Counted from the first letter of the stretch, positions 17,435-26,544 are shown. The stretch: DNA of 64,000 nt from Priestia endophytica DSM 13796 (GCF_900115845.1 NZ_FOXX01000018.1:1-64000); one strand, 5' to 3'. A program made the numbers and translations. The notes: generated by a model from the sequence alone, not told the origin.

Positions 17435-17475
17435 GGTTGCTTTTTACTACTGTCTACTTGACAGGGGTCACTTCA

Positions 17476-17520
17476 CAAAGGGTTTGCGCTCTTTCTTTTC
17501 CTTTAAGTATGCTTTTGTGC
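17476..17520. repeat. Dispersed hairpin repeat, copy b, right half
   Basis: GGGTTTGCGCTCTTTCTTTT completes the stem begun at 16160-16174. CCTTTAAGTATGCTTTTGTG is the second flank, as in copy j. Before the IS inserted, this repeat lay between the small plus-strand ORF and the convergent LacI gene. Confidence 0.8.
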
Positions 17521-17614
17521 AAAATGATTCCCTTTTGTGTAAAATATCTAAGATACTTACATGTCCTTTCTAAATCTCAGACATACTGTTCTTATGTAAA
17601 TATTGTGGGTTTAT

Positions 17615-18589
17615 TTAAGTAGTTCTACCTTCTAAAAGCTTAACAGGTAGATATGTTTCAAGTTGTATATTATCAAATTCGCCTTCGATCTCTTTGGATA
17701 AAATGTCAATTGCTACCTCGGCAATTGAATCAATAGGTTGCTGTATGGTTGTCAACTCTGGTAGTATGGTCTTCACTGTGTCTGTTCCATCATAACCGAC
17801 CACTTTTAATTGAGTCGGTATACTTTTTCCTCGTATTCTAGATTCAGTTATGACAGCAGCTGCAATTAAATCATCACTTGCAAAAATCCCGTCTACCTCT
17901 GGGTGTTCATCAAAAAGCTTAGAGATTACCTCCTGACGACTCTTTTGAGGAGAGACTTCATATGTAATTGGTAACCTTTCGTATTCCTTCATAACATCCT
18001 CATACGCTTTTCTTCTAAAGTTTGCTGGTGTTTCCAGCTCAAGAGGGCCATTAATATGGATAATATGTTCACACTGTTTCTTTATTAACAATTCCGTAGC
18101 TTTTTTTCCCCCCTCATAATTATCAGATCCCACAACAGGAATCTTTTTAGATAAATAATGATCAATCGCTACGATAGGAAGGTTTGGCTTATGATAATTC
18201 AGTATCCCTCGATTATATGTTACCACAATGACTCCATCTACCTGATTTCGTATAAGCATTTCTAAGTATTTTTCTTCTTTGTCCATACGGTTTAAACTGT
18301 TACAAAGTAACAATTTATACCCTAGTGAGGTACAGACTCTTTCAATATGAAAGGCAAGTTCACCGAAAAAGGGGTTACTCGAATCTGGTATGATTAATCC
18401 TATTAAATTTGTTTTTTTATGAAATAGGGAACGAGCTAAATCGTTTGGAAAATAATTAATTTCTTCCATCGCTTTATAAACCTTTTCCTTTGTTTTCTCA
18501 CTTATGTAACCCCGGTCATTTAAAACACGTGAAACTGTTGTTGATGAAACTCCTGCTACTTTTGCTACATCGTGAATATTGGGTTTCAT
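17615..18589 (-). CDS. LacI-family transcriptional repressor (sucrose/fructan module)
   Basis: This 324-residue regulator has the LacI HTH at residues 1-25 (IHDVAKVAGVSSTTVSRVLN) with the hinge helix (YFPNDLARSLFHKKT) and a periplasmic-binding-type core (LIGLIIPDSSNPFFGELA; VDGIFASDDLIAAAVI; VVGYDGTD). It is divergent from a sucrose-permease-like gene. Two tandem LacI-type operators overlap the permease promoter at 19050-19083. It most resembles sucrose/fructan repressors of the ScrR/SacR type by context. Its targets downstream are both broken, so it may now be functionless. AGGAGGAATAT precedes the ATG. Confidence 0.9.
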   Translation of the reverse strand: MKPNIHDVAKVAGVSSTTVSRVLNDRGYISEKTKEKVYKAMEEINYFPNDLARSLFHKKTNLIGLIIPDSSNPFFGELAFHIERVCTSLGYKLLLCNSLNRMDKEEKYLEMLIRNQVDGVIVVTYNRGILNYHKPNLPIVAIDHYLSKKIPVVGSDNYEGGKKATELLIKKQCEHIIHINGPLELETPANFRRKAYEDVMKEYERLPITYEVSPQKSRQEVISKLFDEHPEVDGIFASDDLIAAAVITESRIRGKSIPTQLKVVGYDGTDTVKTILPELTTIQQPIDSIAEVAIDILSKEIEGEFDNIQLETYLPVKLLEGRTT

Positions 18590-19156
18590 TATATTCCTCC
18601 TGGCTCGTTTAATACCATCTATTAATATTATATTAAGATTTTTGTTCTTCTTTATTTAGATAACCTTTTTATATTTTTCACACTTATTGATTACATAATA
18701 AATTCTTTATCTAGGTTAGGGAAAATAGTTCGGTAAACATTATTATTGATAATTTATAGAAAATAAAGTTGATCAATAATTTTGTAACTTTACAATTTCT
18801 CAATTAAAAAAACATATGGTGAAATAGTTTCTAATTGAGGAAACTTTAACTAGTTAAAGTTTATTTGTTACGGGTTTATTGTAGAGAATATTTTTAACAC
18901 GTGCAAGAGTTAGAGATTAATTGCTATTAGCTTATATCAAATAAACATCAACATTTATTTTGAAATATATGTTGATAATACTTATTTTCTGACGTATTAT
19001 AACTCTCTTTTGATTAGAGGGATAAAACGTTTGATTTTTCAAGAAAATATGTCAACCGATTGACATGTGCAAACGGTTGACATAAAATGAATATGAAAGT
19101 GCTTTCGTTTTTTGTTTCAAAGATTCTATATATCTATTTAAATGAGAGCAATAAAC
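18590..19156. promoter_or_regulatory. Divergent control region of the LacI/permease module
   Basis: This AT-rich region contains, besides the LacI operators listed separately, a perfect 22-bp palindrome at 18841-18862 (half-site AAACTTTAACT) and around it a wider inverted repeat CTCAATTA (18800) / TAATTGAG (18832). A cre-like TGAAAGTGCTTTCG lies at 19094-19107, just downstream of the promoter. The palindrome's centre (ACTAGT) is unlike a LacI site and suggests another regulator or the LacI gene's own control. Confidence 0.55.
19050..19088 (+). promoter_or_regulatory. Permease promoter with tandem LacI operators
   Basis: A canonical promoter is visible: TTGACA at 19060-19065, a 17-bp spacer, and TAAAAT at 19083-19088. 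Operator 1 (TGTCAACCGATTGACA, 19050-19065) covers the -35. Operator 2 (GTGCAAACGGTTGACA, 19067-19082) fills the spacer. Both have the central CG of LacI-family sites and their centres are 17 bp apart. This makes strong repression by the divergent LacI protein likely. Confidence 0.82.
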
Positions 19157-20385
19157 ATGAAAAGTTCAAAAGTTCTCTATTGGAAGTTAAGTGCTTATTT
19201 TTTACTTGGTCTTCTAGCGTCTCTTTATTTCCTATTTGGTTAAAGCAAGAGTTAAATTTAAGTGGATCAGCTACAGGTTTAATTTTCTCTGTAAACGCTA
19301 TCTTCGTATTGTGTATACAACCTGTATATGGTTATATCTCTGACAAGATGGGTTTAAAGAAAAATATATTATCTTTTATTAGTTTACTGCTTGTATTTGT
19401 AGGACCATTCTATATTTATATATATGGACCACTATTAAAATATAATGTAATTTTAGGCGCGGCTGTTGGAGCTATTTATTTAGGAGTTAGTATTTCTGCA
19501 AGTATTGGCGTCATTGAAACCTATGTTGAAAAAGTTAGCCGTAAATACAGTTTTGAATACGGAAAGTCTAGAATGTGGGGTTCGCTAGGGTGGGCGTCGG
19601 CTACTTTTTTTGCAGGCCAGCTGTTTAATATTAATCCAAATATCAACTTTTGGGTGGCATCTGTTTCAGCAATTATCTTAGTTGCAATTATTATATCGGT
19701 GAAAATAGAAGTTACAAACTATGAATTGGCAAAAGCTGAATCCATTAAATTAAAAGATGTTGGACAACTTCTTCTCTTAAGGAAATTTTGGTTTTTAATG
19801 ATGTATGTAATTGGAGTTACATGTGTTTATAGTTTGTACGATCAACAATTTCCAATTTATTATACATCTTTATTCCCTGCTGAATCCATGGGAAATCAAG
19901 TATTTGGATATTTAAGTTCTTTTCAAGTGTTTTTAGAGGCTGGAATGATGTTTATTGCCCCTTTTATTGTAAATAAAATTGGAGCCAAAAACGGATTATT
20001 ATTGCCCGGTATTCTAATGGCACTTCGTATTATTGGATCAGGACTTGTAGTGGGTCCAATTGGTATTTCCTCAATGAAATTAATACATGCATTAGAATTA
20101 CCAATTATGTTGATTGCTATTTTTAAATATTTTGCGGCTAACTTCGATACGCGACTATCTTCTGTTTTATATTTAGTTGGATTTCAGGCTGCCTCTCAAG
20201 TTGGTGCATCTCTGTTATCCCCTTTTGCAGGTAAATTATACGATATGATAGGGTTTCGTCATACTTACCTTATTTTAGGAATGATAGTCCTTTGTTTTAC
20301 CATTATTTCAATGTTCACTTTATTAAGTCCTAATAAAAGTAAAGGTTTAGAAGGAAATATAAAAGACATTAAACAAGTTACATAA
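19157..20385 (+). pseudogene. Sucrose permease-like MFS transporter, frameshifted
   Basis: This is an oligosaccharide:H+ symporter of the CscB/LacY family with about 12 helices. It would start at the ATG at 19157 (MKSSKVLYWKLSAYF), but a T6 run at 19197-19202 puts the rest (FTWSSSVSLFPIWLKQELNL onward) in a different frame. With seven T the sequence reads KLSAYFFTWSSS without a break, so one T has been lost. The longer open frame that starts at 19087 begins inside the promoter leader and has no ribosome binding site, so it is an artefact of the frameshift. The body (KSRMWGSLGWASATFFAGQL, the family signature) is intact to 20385. Confidence 0.78.
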
Positions 20386-20424
20386 GTAGATGTTAGAATA
20401 TTTACAATAAAAAAACTTCAATAA

Positions 20425-21860
20425 GCGCAAGAAGCATTAAATAATACAAAAGGAAATGTTAATAAACGATATCGTTTAGGTTATCATATTATGGCGCCCG
20501 CCAACTGGATTAATGATCCAAATGGTTTGATACAGTATAAAGGAGAATACCATGTATTTTACCAACATCATCCCTATGATGAAAATTGAGGACCTATGCA
20601 CTGGGGACATGTGAAAAGTAAAAACCTTGTTCATTGGGAACACTTACCTATTGCCCTTGCACCTGGAGATACTTGTGATACAGGTGGATGTTTTTCTGGA
20701 AGTGCGGTAGATAACAATGGTGAATTAACGTTGATTTATACAGGTCATCATTATATAGACAAAGAAAAGGATCTATTTTATCAAAATCAAAATATTGCTG
20801 TTAGTGTCGATGGTGTCACATTTCAAAAAGTTGTAGAAAATCCAGTGATTTCTAAACCTCCTACAGATAGTAATCATCATTTCCGTGACCCAAAAGTTTG
20901 GAAAAACAAAGATAATTGGTATATGGTAGTAGGAAATTCGACTAAAGAAAATGTAGGTAGAGTAATCTTATATCGTTCCTCAGATTTACGTGAATGGTCA
21001 TACGTTGGTGTATTAGCACAAGGGGATGAGAAGCTTGGTTTCATGTGGGAATGTCCCGATTTCTTCGAATTAGATGGAAAATTTGTTTTAATGATTTCTC
21101 CTCAAGGAATTAAAGCAGAAGGAGATTTATATAATAATATCTTCCAAACTGGTTATTTAGTAGGGGAATATGATTATGAGACAAATAACTTTACACACGG
21201 TTCATTTACCGAATTAGATTACGGACATGACTTTTATGCTGTTCAAACTTTGAAAAATGAAAAAGGTCGCCGAATTGCTATTGGGTGGATGGACATGTGG
21301 GAGTCTGATATGCCAACAAAAGCAGATGAATGGTGTGGGGCGCTTACATTGCCATGTGAAGTTACCTTAGGAGAAAATGATAAAATTCTAATGAATCCTG
21401 TTGAAGAATTAAATTTATTACGTGAAATTGAACATAATATACTTACACATAAAGTGATTATTTGATAGAAACAAAAGAGGATTTACTTGAAATAAAAGCC
21501 GTGTTTGATTTAACCAATTGTAACTCTCAATCTGTAGGATTAAGAATTCGTGGAGTTAACCAGGAAGAGACTGTATTAACATACTACTTAGACAAACAAA
21601 CACTAACACTCAATTGTTCTAAGTCTGGAAAGGTGGAAGATGATGCGAGGAATACCATACTTAGAAAGAATCAAGAGCTTTCCTTACGCATATTTATTGA
21701 CCGATCTTCTATTGAAGTATTTGCAAATGAGGGACAAACAACTATGACAAGTCGTATTTATCCAACTGAAAATAGATTAGGTATTGAGCTATTTGCTGAT
21801 AGTGGTGATGCAAAAATTAAGGAATTAACATATTGGAAACTAAAAGATATCTGGAAATAA
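20425..21860 (+). pseudogene. GH32 sucrose-6-phosphate hydrolase / fructosidase pseudogene
   Basis: This is a glycoside hydrolase family 32 enzyme that would hydrolyse sucrose-6-P or sucrose after uptake. Motifs are present in order: NWINDPNG (nucleophile), FRDPKVW, MWECPDFF (acid/base) and the C-terminal beta-sandwich (FIDRSSIEVFANEG). It has at least three lesions. No in-frame start precedes [13 protein letters not shown] at 20587 replaces the conserved Trp of NWGPMHWGH. A frameshift near 21460 separates propeller from sandwich. It is the second gene of the LacI-controlled module and was evidently functional until recently. Confidence 0.88.
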
Positions 21861-21866
21861 ATTATG

Positions 21867-21901
21867 AATGAACAAGTACCCAGACACTTGTTCATTGTTT
21901 T
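21867..21901 (+). terminator. Terminator after the GH32 pseudogene
   Basis: AATGAACAAGT pairs with ACTTGTTCATT, followed by a G-interrupted T-run. It is correctly placed for the end of the sucrose module. Confidence 0.8.
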
Positions 21902-21930
21902 GGGGTGAAGATATTAAAGAGAGTTTTTGT

Positions 21931-22764
21931 GGTTCTGGTGTAAAGATAAAATAAAAGAGAATAAAGCGCATAAATTCCTAGCGGAATCGTACCTTATGCT
22001 GCAATCCCAAACAATTGATAGATAAATTCTTTTTGATTTTGGACAGACTGATTCCGTAAATCAATCTGTTCTTTTTTGATCATATGCATGGCTTCTACTC
22101 CGAAAGAATGGATGTAGCTGTGTCAAAAGACTTGAACCCTAACATAGAATGTACACGTTTCTTAATGAAACGATGATCTTGTTCCACGATGTTGTTCAGA
22201 TATTTCACTTGCCTTATTTGGATGCCTTCAGGTATCCTCTTTTAACTGTTCAATGGCTAAAGGATACGCTGGATTTTTATCAACCGTAACGACACGTGGT
22301 GTTGTAGAATGACGAACAACCAAGGCTTTTTTGAAAAATCGCTTGGCTGCTTTGGTATCTCTGGATTTACTTAAATAAAAGTCAATCGTATTTCCTTCCG
22401 AATCGACTGCACGATATAAGTACATCCATTGTCCTTTTACTTTTATATAGGTTTCATCGACTCTCGACGAGTCGTTTGTTTGCTTAAGATGACGCCGTAC
22501 TCTTTTATCTAATTCAGGTCCATATTGATGAACCCAACGCATAATCGTTGTATGAGCTATCGACAGGCTTCGTTCCTCCATCATTTCCACCAAATCACGA
22601 AAATTCAGGTTGTACCGTAGGTACCATCTTACAGTTAGCAAAATCATGTCAGGATGATAATGTTTCCATTTGAACAAATTTTGGTTTTCCATACTGATCA
22701 TGACCCTTTTTTAGAGTACTAGTATTAGTATGTCCAAGTTTACTAGATTTCTTGCACCAGAACC
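21931..22764 (-). mobile_element. IS6-family element, copy 1, degenerate
   Basis: An element of about 834 bp with terminal repeats GGTTCTGGTG(T) at 21931 and CACCAGAACC at 22755-22764, the tip type seen in IS240-like IS6 members. The transposase on the minus strand is broken. A deletion derivative with the same ends and orientation lies at 25925-26338, on the other side of levR. Confidence 0.82.
21995..22692 (-). pseudogene. IS6-family transposase, copy 1, multiply frameshifted
   Basis: The N-terminal 150 codons are open from 22692 (MENQNLFKWKHYHPDMILLT; HTIMRWVHQYGPELDKRVRR-type HTH), with the first two catalytic aspartates in VDETYIKVKG and VTVDKNPAYP. A frameshift at about 22230 follows QLKEDT. 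Homology continues in another frame (GIQIRQVKYLNNIVEQDHRF with the catalytic Glu), and a second shift near 22110 precedes VEAMHMIKKEQI. The element is inactive. Confidence 0.85.
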
Positions 22765-22767
22765 AAA

Positions 22768-23013
22768 ATTACCTCTAATAAGGTATCAAAAGTGTTAGGT
22801 ATAAAAGCGCTCGAGACTTATTTTGCAATAAGGCCTGAAGAAGTGTTGGTAATTGGCGATAATTTTAATGACATGGCCATGATAGAATATGCTGGCACAG
22901 GGATAGCAATGGGAAATGCACCCCAACAAGTGAAAGGGGTTTCAGGTTTTGTGACAAAAAGTAATAATCAAGAAGGAATGAAATTGGCACTGGAAACCTT
23001 TGTCCTATCTTGA
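22768..23013 (+). pseudogene. Cof-type HAD-IIB phosphatase, C-terminal fragment
   Basis: The fragment carries the last HAD motif region of Cof-type sugar phosphatases (VLVIGDNFNDMAMIEYAGTG, IAMGNAPQQVK). The N-terminal two-thirds, including the nucleophile Asp motif, is absent. The homology begins within a few bases of the IS6 end at 22764, so insertion or IS-mediated deletion removed the rest. It lies directly upstream of levR. Confidence 0.8.
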
Positions 23014-23074
23014 TTGATTTTTTCTAGTATAAAAATATATGGACTTCTAATCAAGAATAAAAAGGATGATATGC

Positions 23075-25861
23075 ATGAGAAGAATTGATAAAGTATACCA
23101 CCAGTTACTGAATAATTTTCATGAATTTACGTTAGATGAATTATTAAGTAAACAAGGATCCTCAGCACAGGAAATTGCCGAACAATTGGAAATGGAGAGA
23201 TCAAATATAAGCTTTGAATTGAACAATCTCGTACGAGCTCAAAAGGTAATCAAAATTAAGACATTCCCTGTACGTTATGTGCCAGTAGAGGTTGTGGAGG
23301 ATATCTTTCGTGAAAAATGGAATCTCGAGGATATGGAAGTGGAACTGCTTGAACAGCCAGTTGATCATCAAAAAAAACAAACTATTTCAACCAACCCTTT
23401 TGAACTAATGATTGGTGCAAAAGGTAGCTTAAAGAAATCAATCTCCCAAGCAAAAGCAGCTGTCTTGTATCCACCAAATGGTTTGCATATGCTACTGTTG
23501 GGGCCAACGGGTTCAGGTAAATCTCTTTTTGCGAATCGGATATACCAGTTTGCTTTATATTCGGAAAGGTTAAAACCAGGCGCCCCTTTTATTACATTTA
23601 ACTGCGCTGATTACTATAACAACCCCCAATTACTTCTTTCTCAATTATTTGGTCATAAACAAGGAAGCTTTACTGGGGCGAACGGAGATAAGATTGGTTT
23701 AGTAGAGCAAGCTAACGGGGGCGTTCTGTTTATGGATGAAATACATCGACTCCCTCCTGAAGGCCAAGAAATGCTTTTCTATCTTATTGATCAGGGTACT
23801 TATAATCGTTTAGGAGAAACTGATCATAAACGAACATCCAAGGTATTAATTATTTGTGCAACAACTGAAAATCCCGGTTCATCCTTACTAAAAACTTTTT
23901 TAAGAAGAATTCCGATGACTATTCATATTCCTTCACTAGAAGAACGATCTCTTAAAGAAAAGATACGATTAACTACTTTTTTATTAGGAAAAGAGGCAGA
24001 ACGGATTAATAAAAATCTAAGTGTGCACATGGATGTATTAAATGCCCTTATACATACAGAAAAATTCGGAAATGTGGGACAATTGAAGTCCAATGTTCAG
24101 TTAGCCTGTGCTCATGGATTCTTAAACAATTTAAACAATAAAAATGTAGTGGAACTAACTGTTAGGGATTTACCAGATGAAATAAAACAAGATTGGATCT
24201 CAAGCAGTAACAATATTGAAAGAAGTAAAATGATATCTGAATATGTAAATATCAAAACCATAATTTCTCCTGTTGTAGAAGACGAAATGACAAAAATAGA
24301 TGATGACCTTTCTTTTAATTTATATCATTTAATAGAAGAAAAAGTCGAGATTTTAAAAAATGAGGGTTTATCAGAAACAGAGATAAATCGGTATATTTTA
24401 ACAGATATTCAATTGAACATTAAAAGTTTTTTTAATCAAAAGACATTTCAAAACTCTAATTTAATGAAATTCGTTGGAGATGACGTTATTCAAATTACGA
24501 GAGATTTAAAACAGGTGGCTGAAAAAGAATTAAACTGCAAGTTTGATCGTAAATTTATTCATTTTTTAAGTATGCATATTGATGCATTTTTGAAACGGGG
24601 AAAACAGATTGACGTATTAAGTGCACAGGAAACAGATGAAATCCGTGACACATATTTGAAAGAATATCAGGTAGCATTAATTTTCAAAAAGAAGATTCAG
24701 GAGTTTTTTAACGTAGTTGTTCCAGAAATAGAAGTTATATATTTAACAATGGTCATTCAATCTATCAAGTCATTAGAAGAGAATAAAAGAGTGGGTATCG
24801 TGGTAGCTGCACATGGGAACAGTACGGCAAGTTCCATGGTTGAAGTAGCAACTGAACTTTTGGGGAGAACTCCTATCGTAGCCATCGATGTGCCGTTAAA
24901 TCTGTCCCCATCAGAAATTCTCGCTAACTTAACTGAGGGAATTAAGAAAGTTGATGAAGGAGAAGGAGTATTAATGCTTGTGGACATGGGTTCGCTTGTT
25001 ATGCTAGAAAATCAGTTAGAAGAAAAAACGGGTATTAAAATAAAAACTATGAGTAATGTCACTACTTCTATGGTGCTGGATACTGTTAGAAAGGTAAACT
25101 ATTTAGATCTAAATTTATATGCTATTTATGATTCAGTCCAAAAGGACTTTATGGAGTTTTTAGACAAACAAGCAGATATCTCTGAAAAAAAGAAAGTATT
25201 GGTTTCTATTTGCACAACAGGTGATGGAACTGCCAAAAAGTTGGAGAAAATCCTAACGGCAATCATAAATAAAGTTTCTTCTGAGCCTATTAGAGTACTA
25301 ACTGTTTCTTCTATTAAGTTAGCAAGCAATATTAAAGAAATCCAAAAAGAGTACGAGGTTATAGCAACGGCAGGAACTAAAAATCCTAAAATTAATGCTC
25401 CTCACATCCCCTTAGAAGTCCTTATTGAAGGTGATGGAGAACGAATCATTCAACAGGCGATTACAAATGGAAAAATACACAGTAGCAATGGACCAATTAG
25501 ATCCAATATTGTTGTACCTGAACTTTGTGAGGAGAACTTAAGGCAGCATCTTGTTTTTTTAAACCCCTACCATATAACCACAATATTATTAGAGTGGGTA
25601 CAAAATATGCAAGATGAACTAGGCATCATATTAAGTAATACAGTCATTATTAGAATCATTATGCATACAGCTTTTGCTTTTGAAAGAACGATTAAAAATG
25701 AACCAATCGCTTTTCCGGAGGATGAAGAGATCGATGATAAACTAGAAAAAATCTATGAAAAAACGGAGAAAACGTTAAAATCTATTGAAAAAAAACTTGG
25801 ATGCAAGATAACTAGAGATGAAAAACTATTTATCACAACTATTTTTGCTGAAGAAATGTAA
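23075..25861 (+). CDS. levR: LevR, sigma-54-dependent PRD-containing activator of the lev operon
   Basis: This is a cytoplasmic activator of about 928 residues, close to the 935 or so of Bacillus subtilis LevR. In order it has an N-terminal winged HTH (QEIAEQLEMERSNISFELNN), a sigma-54 interaction AAA+ domain with Walker A LLLGPTGSGKS, the GAFTGA-loop variant GSFTGA and Walker B VLFMDEIH, a first PRD, an EIIA-Man-like domain (GIVVAAHGNSTASSMVEVAT), an EIIB-like stretch and a C-terminal PRD. HPr and EIIB-dependent phosphorylation would tune its activity. The start is the ATG at 23075 after AAAAGGATG. A sigma-54 promoter lies before levD, 0.6 kb downstream. Confidence 0.93.
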   Translation: MRRIDKVYHQLLNNFHEFTLDELLSKQGSSAQEIAEQLEMERSNISFELNNLVRAQKVIKIKTFPVRYVPVEVVEDIFREKWNLEDMEVELLEQPVDHQKKQTISTNPFELMIGAKGSLKKSISQAKAAVLYPPNGLHMLLLGPTGSGKSLFANRIYQFALYSERLKPGAPFITFNCADYYNNPQLLLSQLFGHKQGSFTGANGDKIGLVEQANGGVLFMDEIHRLPPEGQEMLFYLIDQGTYNRLGETDHKRTSKVLIICATTENPGSSLLKTFLRRIPMTIHIPSLEERSLKEKIRLTTFLLGKEAERINKNLSVHMDVLNALIHTEKFGNVGQLKSNVQLACAHGFLNNLNNKNVVELTVRDLPDEIKQDWISSSNNIERSKMISEYVNIKTIISPVVEDEMTKIDDDLSFNLYHLIEEKVEILKNEGLSETEINRYILTDIQLNIKSFFNQKTFQNSNLMKFVGDDVIQITRDLKQVAEKELNCKFDRKFIHFLSMHIDAFLKRGKQIDVLSAQETDEIRDTYLKEYQVALIFKKKIQEFFNVVVPEIEVIYLTMVIQSIKSLEENKRVGIVVAAHGNSTASSMVEVATELLGRTPIVAIDVPLNLSPSEILANLTEGIKKVDEGEGVLMLVDMGSLVMLENQLEEKTGIKIKTMSNVTTSMVLDTVRKVNYLDLNLYAIYDSVQKDFMEFLDKQADISEKKKVLVSICTTGDGTAKKLEKILTAIINKVSSEPIRVLTVSSIKLASNIKEIQKEYEVIATAGTKNPKINAPHIPLEVLIEGDGERIIQQAITNGKIHSSNGPIRSNIVVPELCEENLRQHLVFLNPYHITTILLEWVQNMQDELGIILSNTVIIRIIMHTAFAFERTIKNEPIAFPEDEEIDDKLEKIYEKTEKTLKSIEKKLGCKITRDEKLFITTIFAEEM

Positions 25862-25924
25862 CGGTATTAAAAGTATAATAATTTTGAAATATCAACTGAT
25901 CCTTACACATACAGAAAAAAGGGT

Positions 25925-26338
25925 TCTGGTGCGAAAATAATGCAATAGAAACATAGGAGGATAATATCCTGTTAACTTTGAGATTAAGCAGCTATTCCGA
26001 ATAACTTATGAATGAATTCAACCTCATTTTGGATAGACTTCACCTGTGGATGAAGTTGTCCTTTTTTCATCATATACATGGCTTCAACGCCATTCAATAT
26101 AGAAGTGGCTGTTTCATACGACTTGAATCCCAACATAGAACGTACACGTTTCTTAATGAAACGGTGATCCTGTTCCACGATGTTGTTCAGATATTTCACT
26201 TGCCTTATTTGGATGCCTTCTGGCATCTTTTTTTCTTTCTTCAACTCTTCAATCACTACAGGATAGGCAGAATTCTTATCAACTGTTATGACATGGGGAT
26301 TAGAAACATGAAATACCTTGAAGCTTTTGCACTAGAAC
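25925..26338 (-). mobile_element. IS6-family element, copy 2, internally deleted
   Basis: This element of about 414 bp keeps both ends (GGTTCTGGTGC at 25925 and GCACTAGAACC at 26328-26338) but only the last third of the transposase. Its orientation is the same as copy 1, so levR and the HAD fragment are flanked by direct IS6 copies, the arrangement produced by IS6-type pseudo-compound transposons. Confidence 0.8.
25984..26310 (-). pseudogene. IS6-family transposase, copy 2, C-terminal remnant
   Basis: The remnant begins with VITVDKNSAYPVVIEELKKE (second catalytic Asp) and continues through GIQIRQVKYLNNIVEQDHRF (catalytic Glu) to the natural end near FIHKLFGIAA. The HTH and the first Asp motif are missing, and the 5' end fuses to the terminal repeat through a short stretch. 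It cannot catalyse transposition itself. Confidence 0.82.
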
Positions 26339-26365
26339 CTTATTTTTAATAGTTCACAAGTATAA

Positions 26366-26412
26366 AAACAAACCTGTATTAAAATGATGTCTATTTTAAT
26401 ACAGGTTTGTTT
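26366..26412. promoter_or_regulatory. 20-bp-arm inverted repeat, probable LevR upstream activating site
   Basis: Perfect 20-bp arms (26366-26385 and 26393-26412) flank a 7-nt loop, half-site core ACCTGTATTAAAAT. The centre at 26389 lies about 123 bp before the predicted sigma-54 start. As I recall, the LevR site of Bacillus subtilis is an inverted repeat centred about 125 bp upstream. The element could also act as a terminator (GTTTGTTTGTTT follows), so both roles are possible. Confidence 0.65.
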
Positions 26413-26462
26413 GTTTAGATAAATGTGTATTAAAAGATAAAAATAAGTAGCTGAAAAACAAG

Positions 26463-26476
26463 TGAAAACGCTCAAT
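26463..26476 (+). promoter_or_regulatory. cre site, CcpA-type
   Basis: TGAAAACGCTCAAT fits the left half and centre of the CcpA consensus (TGNAANCGN). It lies at about -49 to -36 relative to the predicted lev start, which is where the Bacillus subtilis lev cre is placed. Confidence 0.6.
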
Positions 26477-26485
26477 ACACTTTTT

Positions 26486-26501
26486 TGGCACGGAAATTGC
26501 A
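26486..26501 (+). promoter_or_regulatory. Sigma-54 (SigL) promoter of the lev operon
   Basis: TGGCACGGAAATTGCA matches the -24/-12 consensus TGGCAC-N5-TTGCA exactly. It is about 45 bp before the levD start and is accompanied by the LevR-type upstream repeat and a cre site. Confidence 0.93.
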
Positions 26502-26544
26502 TTAATAATTAGTGAGAAACTTGAAAAGAGGGGAGAAGAAATAT

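Larger units (their letters stand above)
16179..17475 (+). mobile_element. IS3-family insertion sequence, complete but frameshifted
   Basis: This is an element of about 1.3 kb with orfA and orfB. The ends are imperfect inverted repeats: TGATATGATCCCCTTATAGT on the left and, read from the right end inward, TGAAGTGACCCCTGTCAAGT, both continuing AGACAG. It sits in the loop of a dispersed hairpin repeat. No obvious target duplication longer than about 3 bp was found. orfB carries a frameshift, so this copy is probably not autonomous. Confidence 0.85.

Noticed and set aside
16186-17475. Functional IS3 transposase using programmed frameshift in orfB
   Set aside because: Programmed frameshifting in IS3 occurs at the orfA/orfB junction, not inside orfB; the break near 16700 is better explained as a mutation.
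19087-19156. N-terminal extension of the sucrose permease from the ATG at 19087
   Set aside because: It begins immediately after the -10 box, has no ribosome binding site, and the natural N-terminus is readable from 19157 in another frame up to the T-run.
26512-26544. Upstream start of levD at 26512
   Set aside because: It coincides with the predicted sigma-54 start point; the ATG at 26545 has a strong ribosome binding site and begins the EIIA domain.
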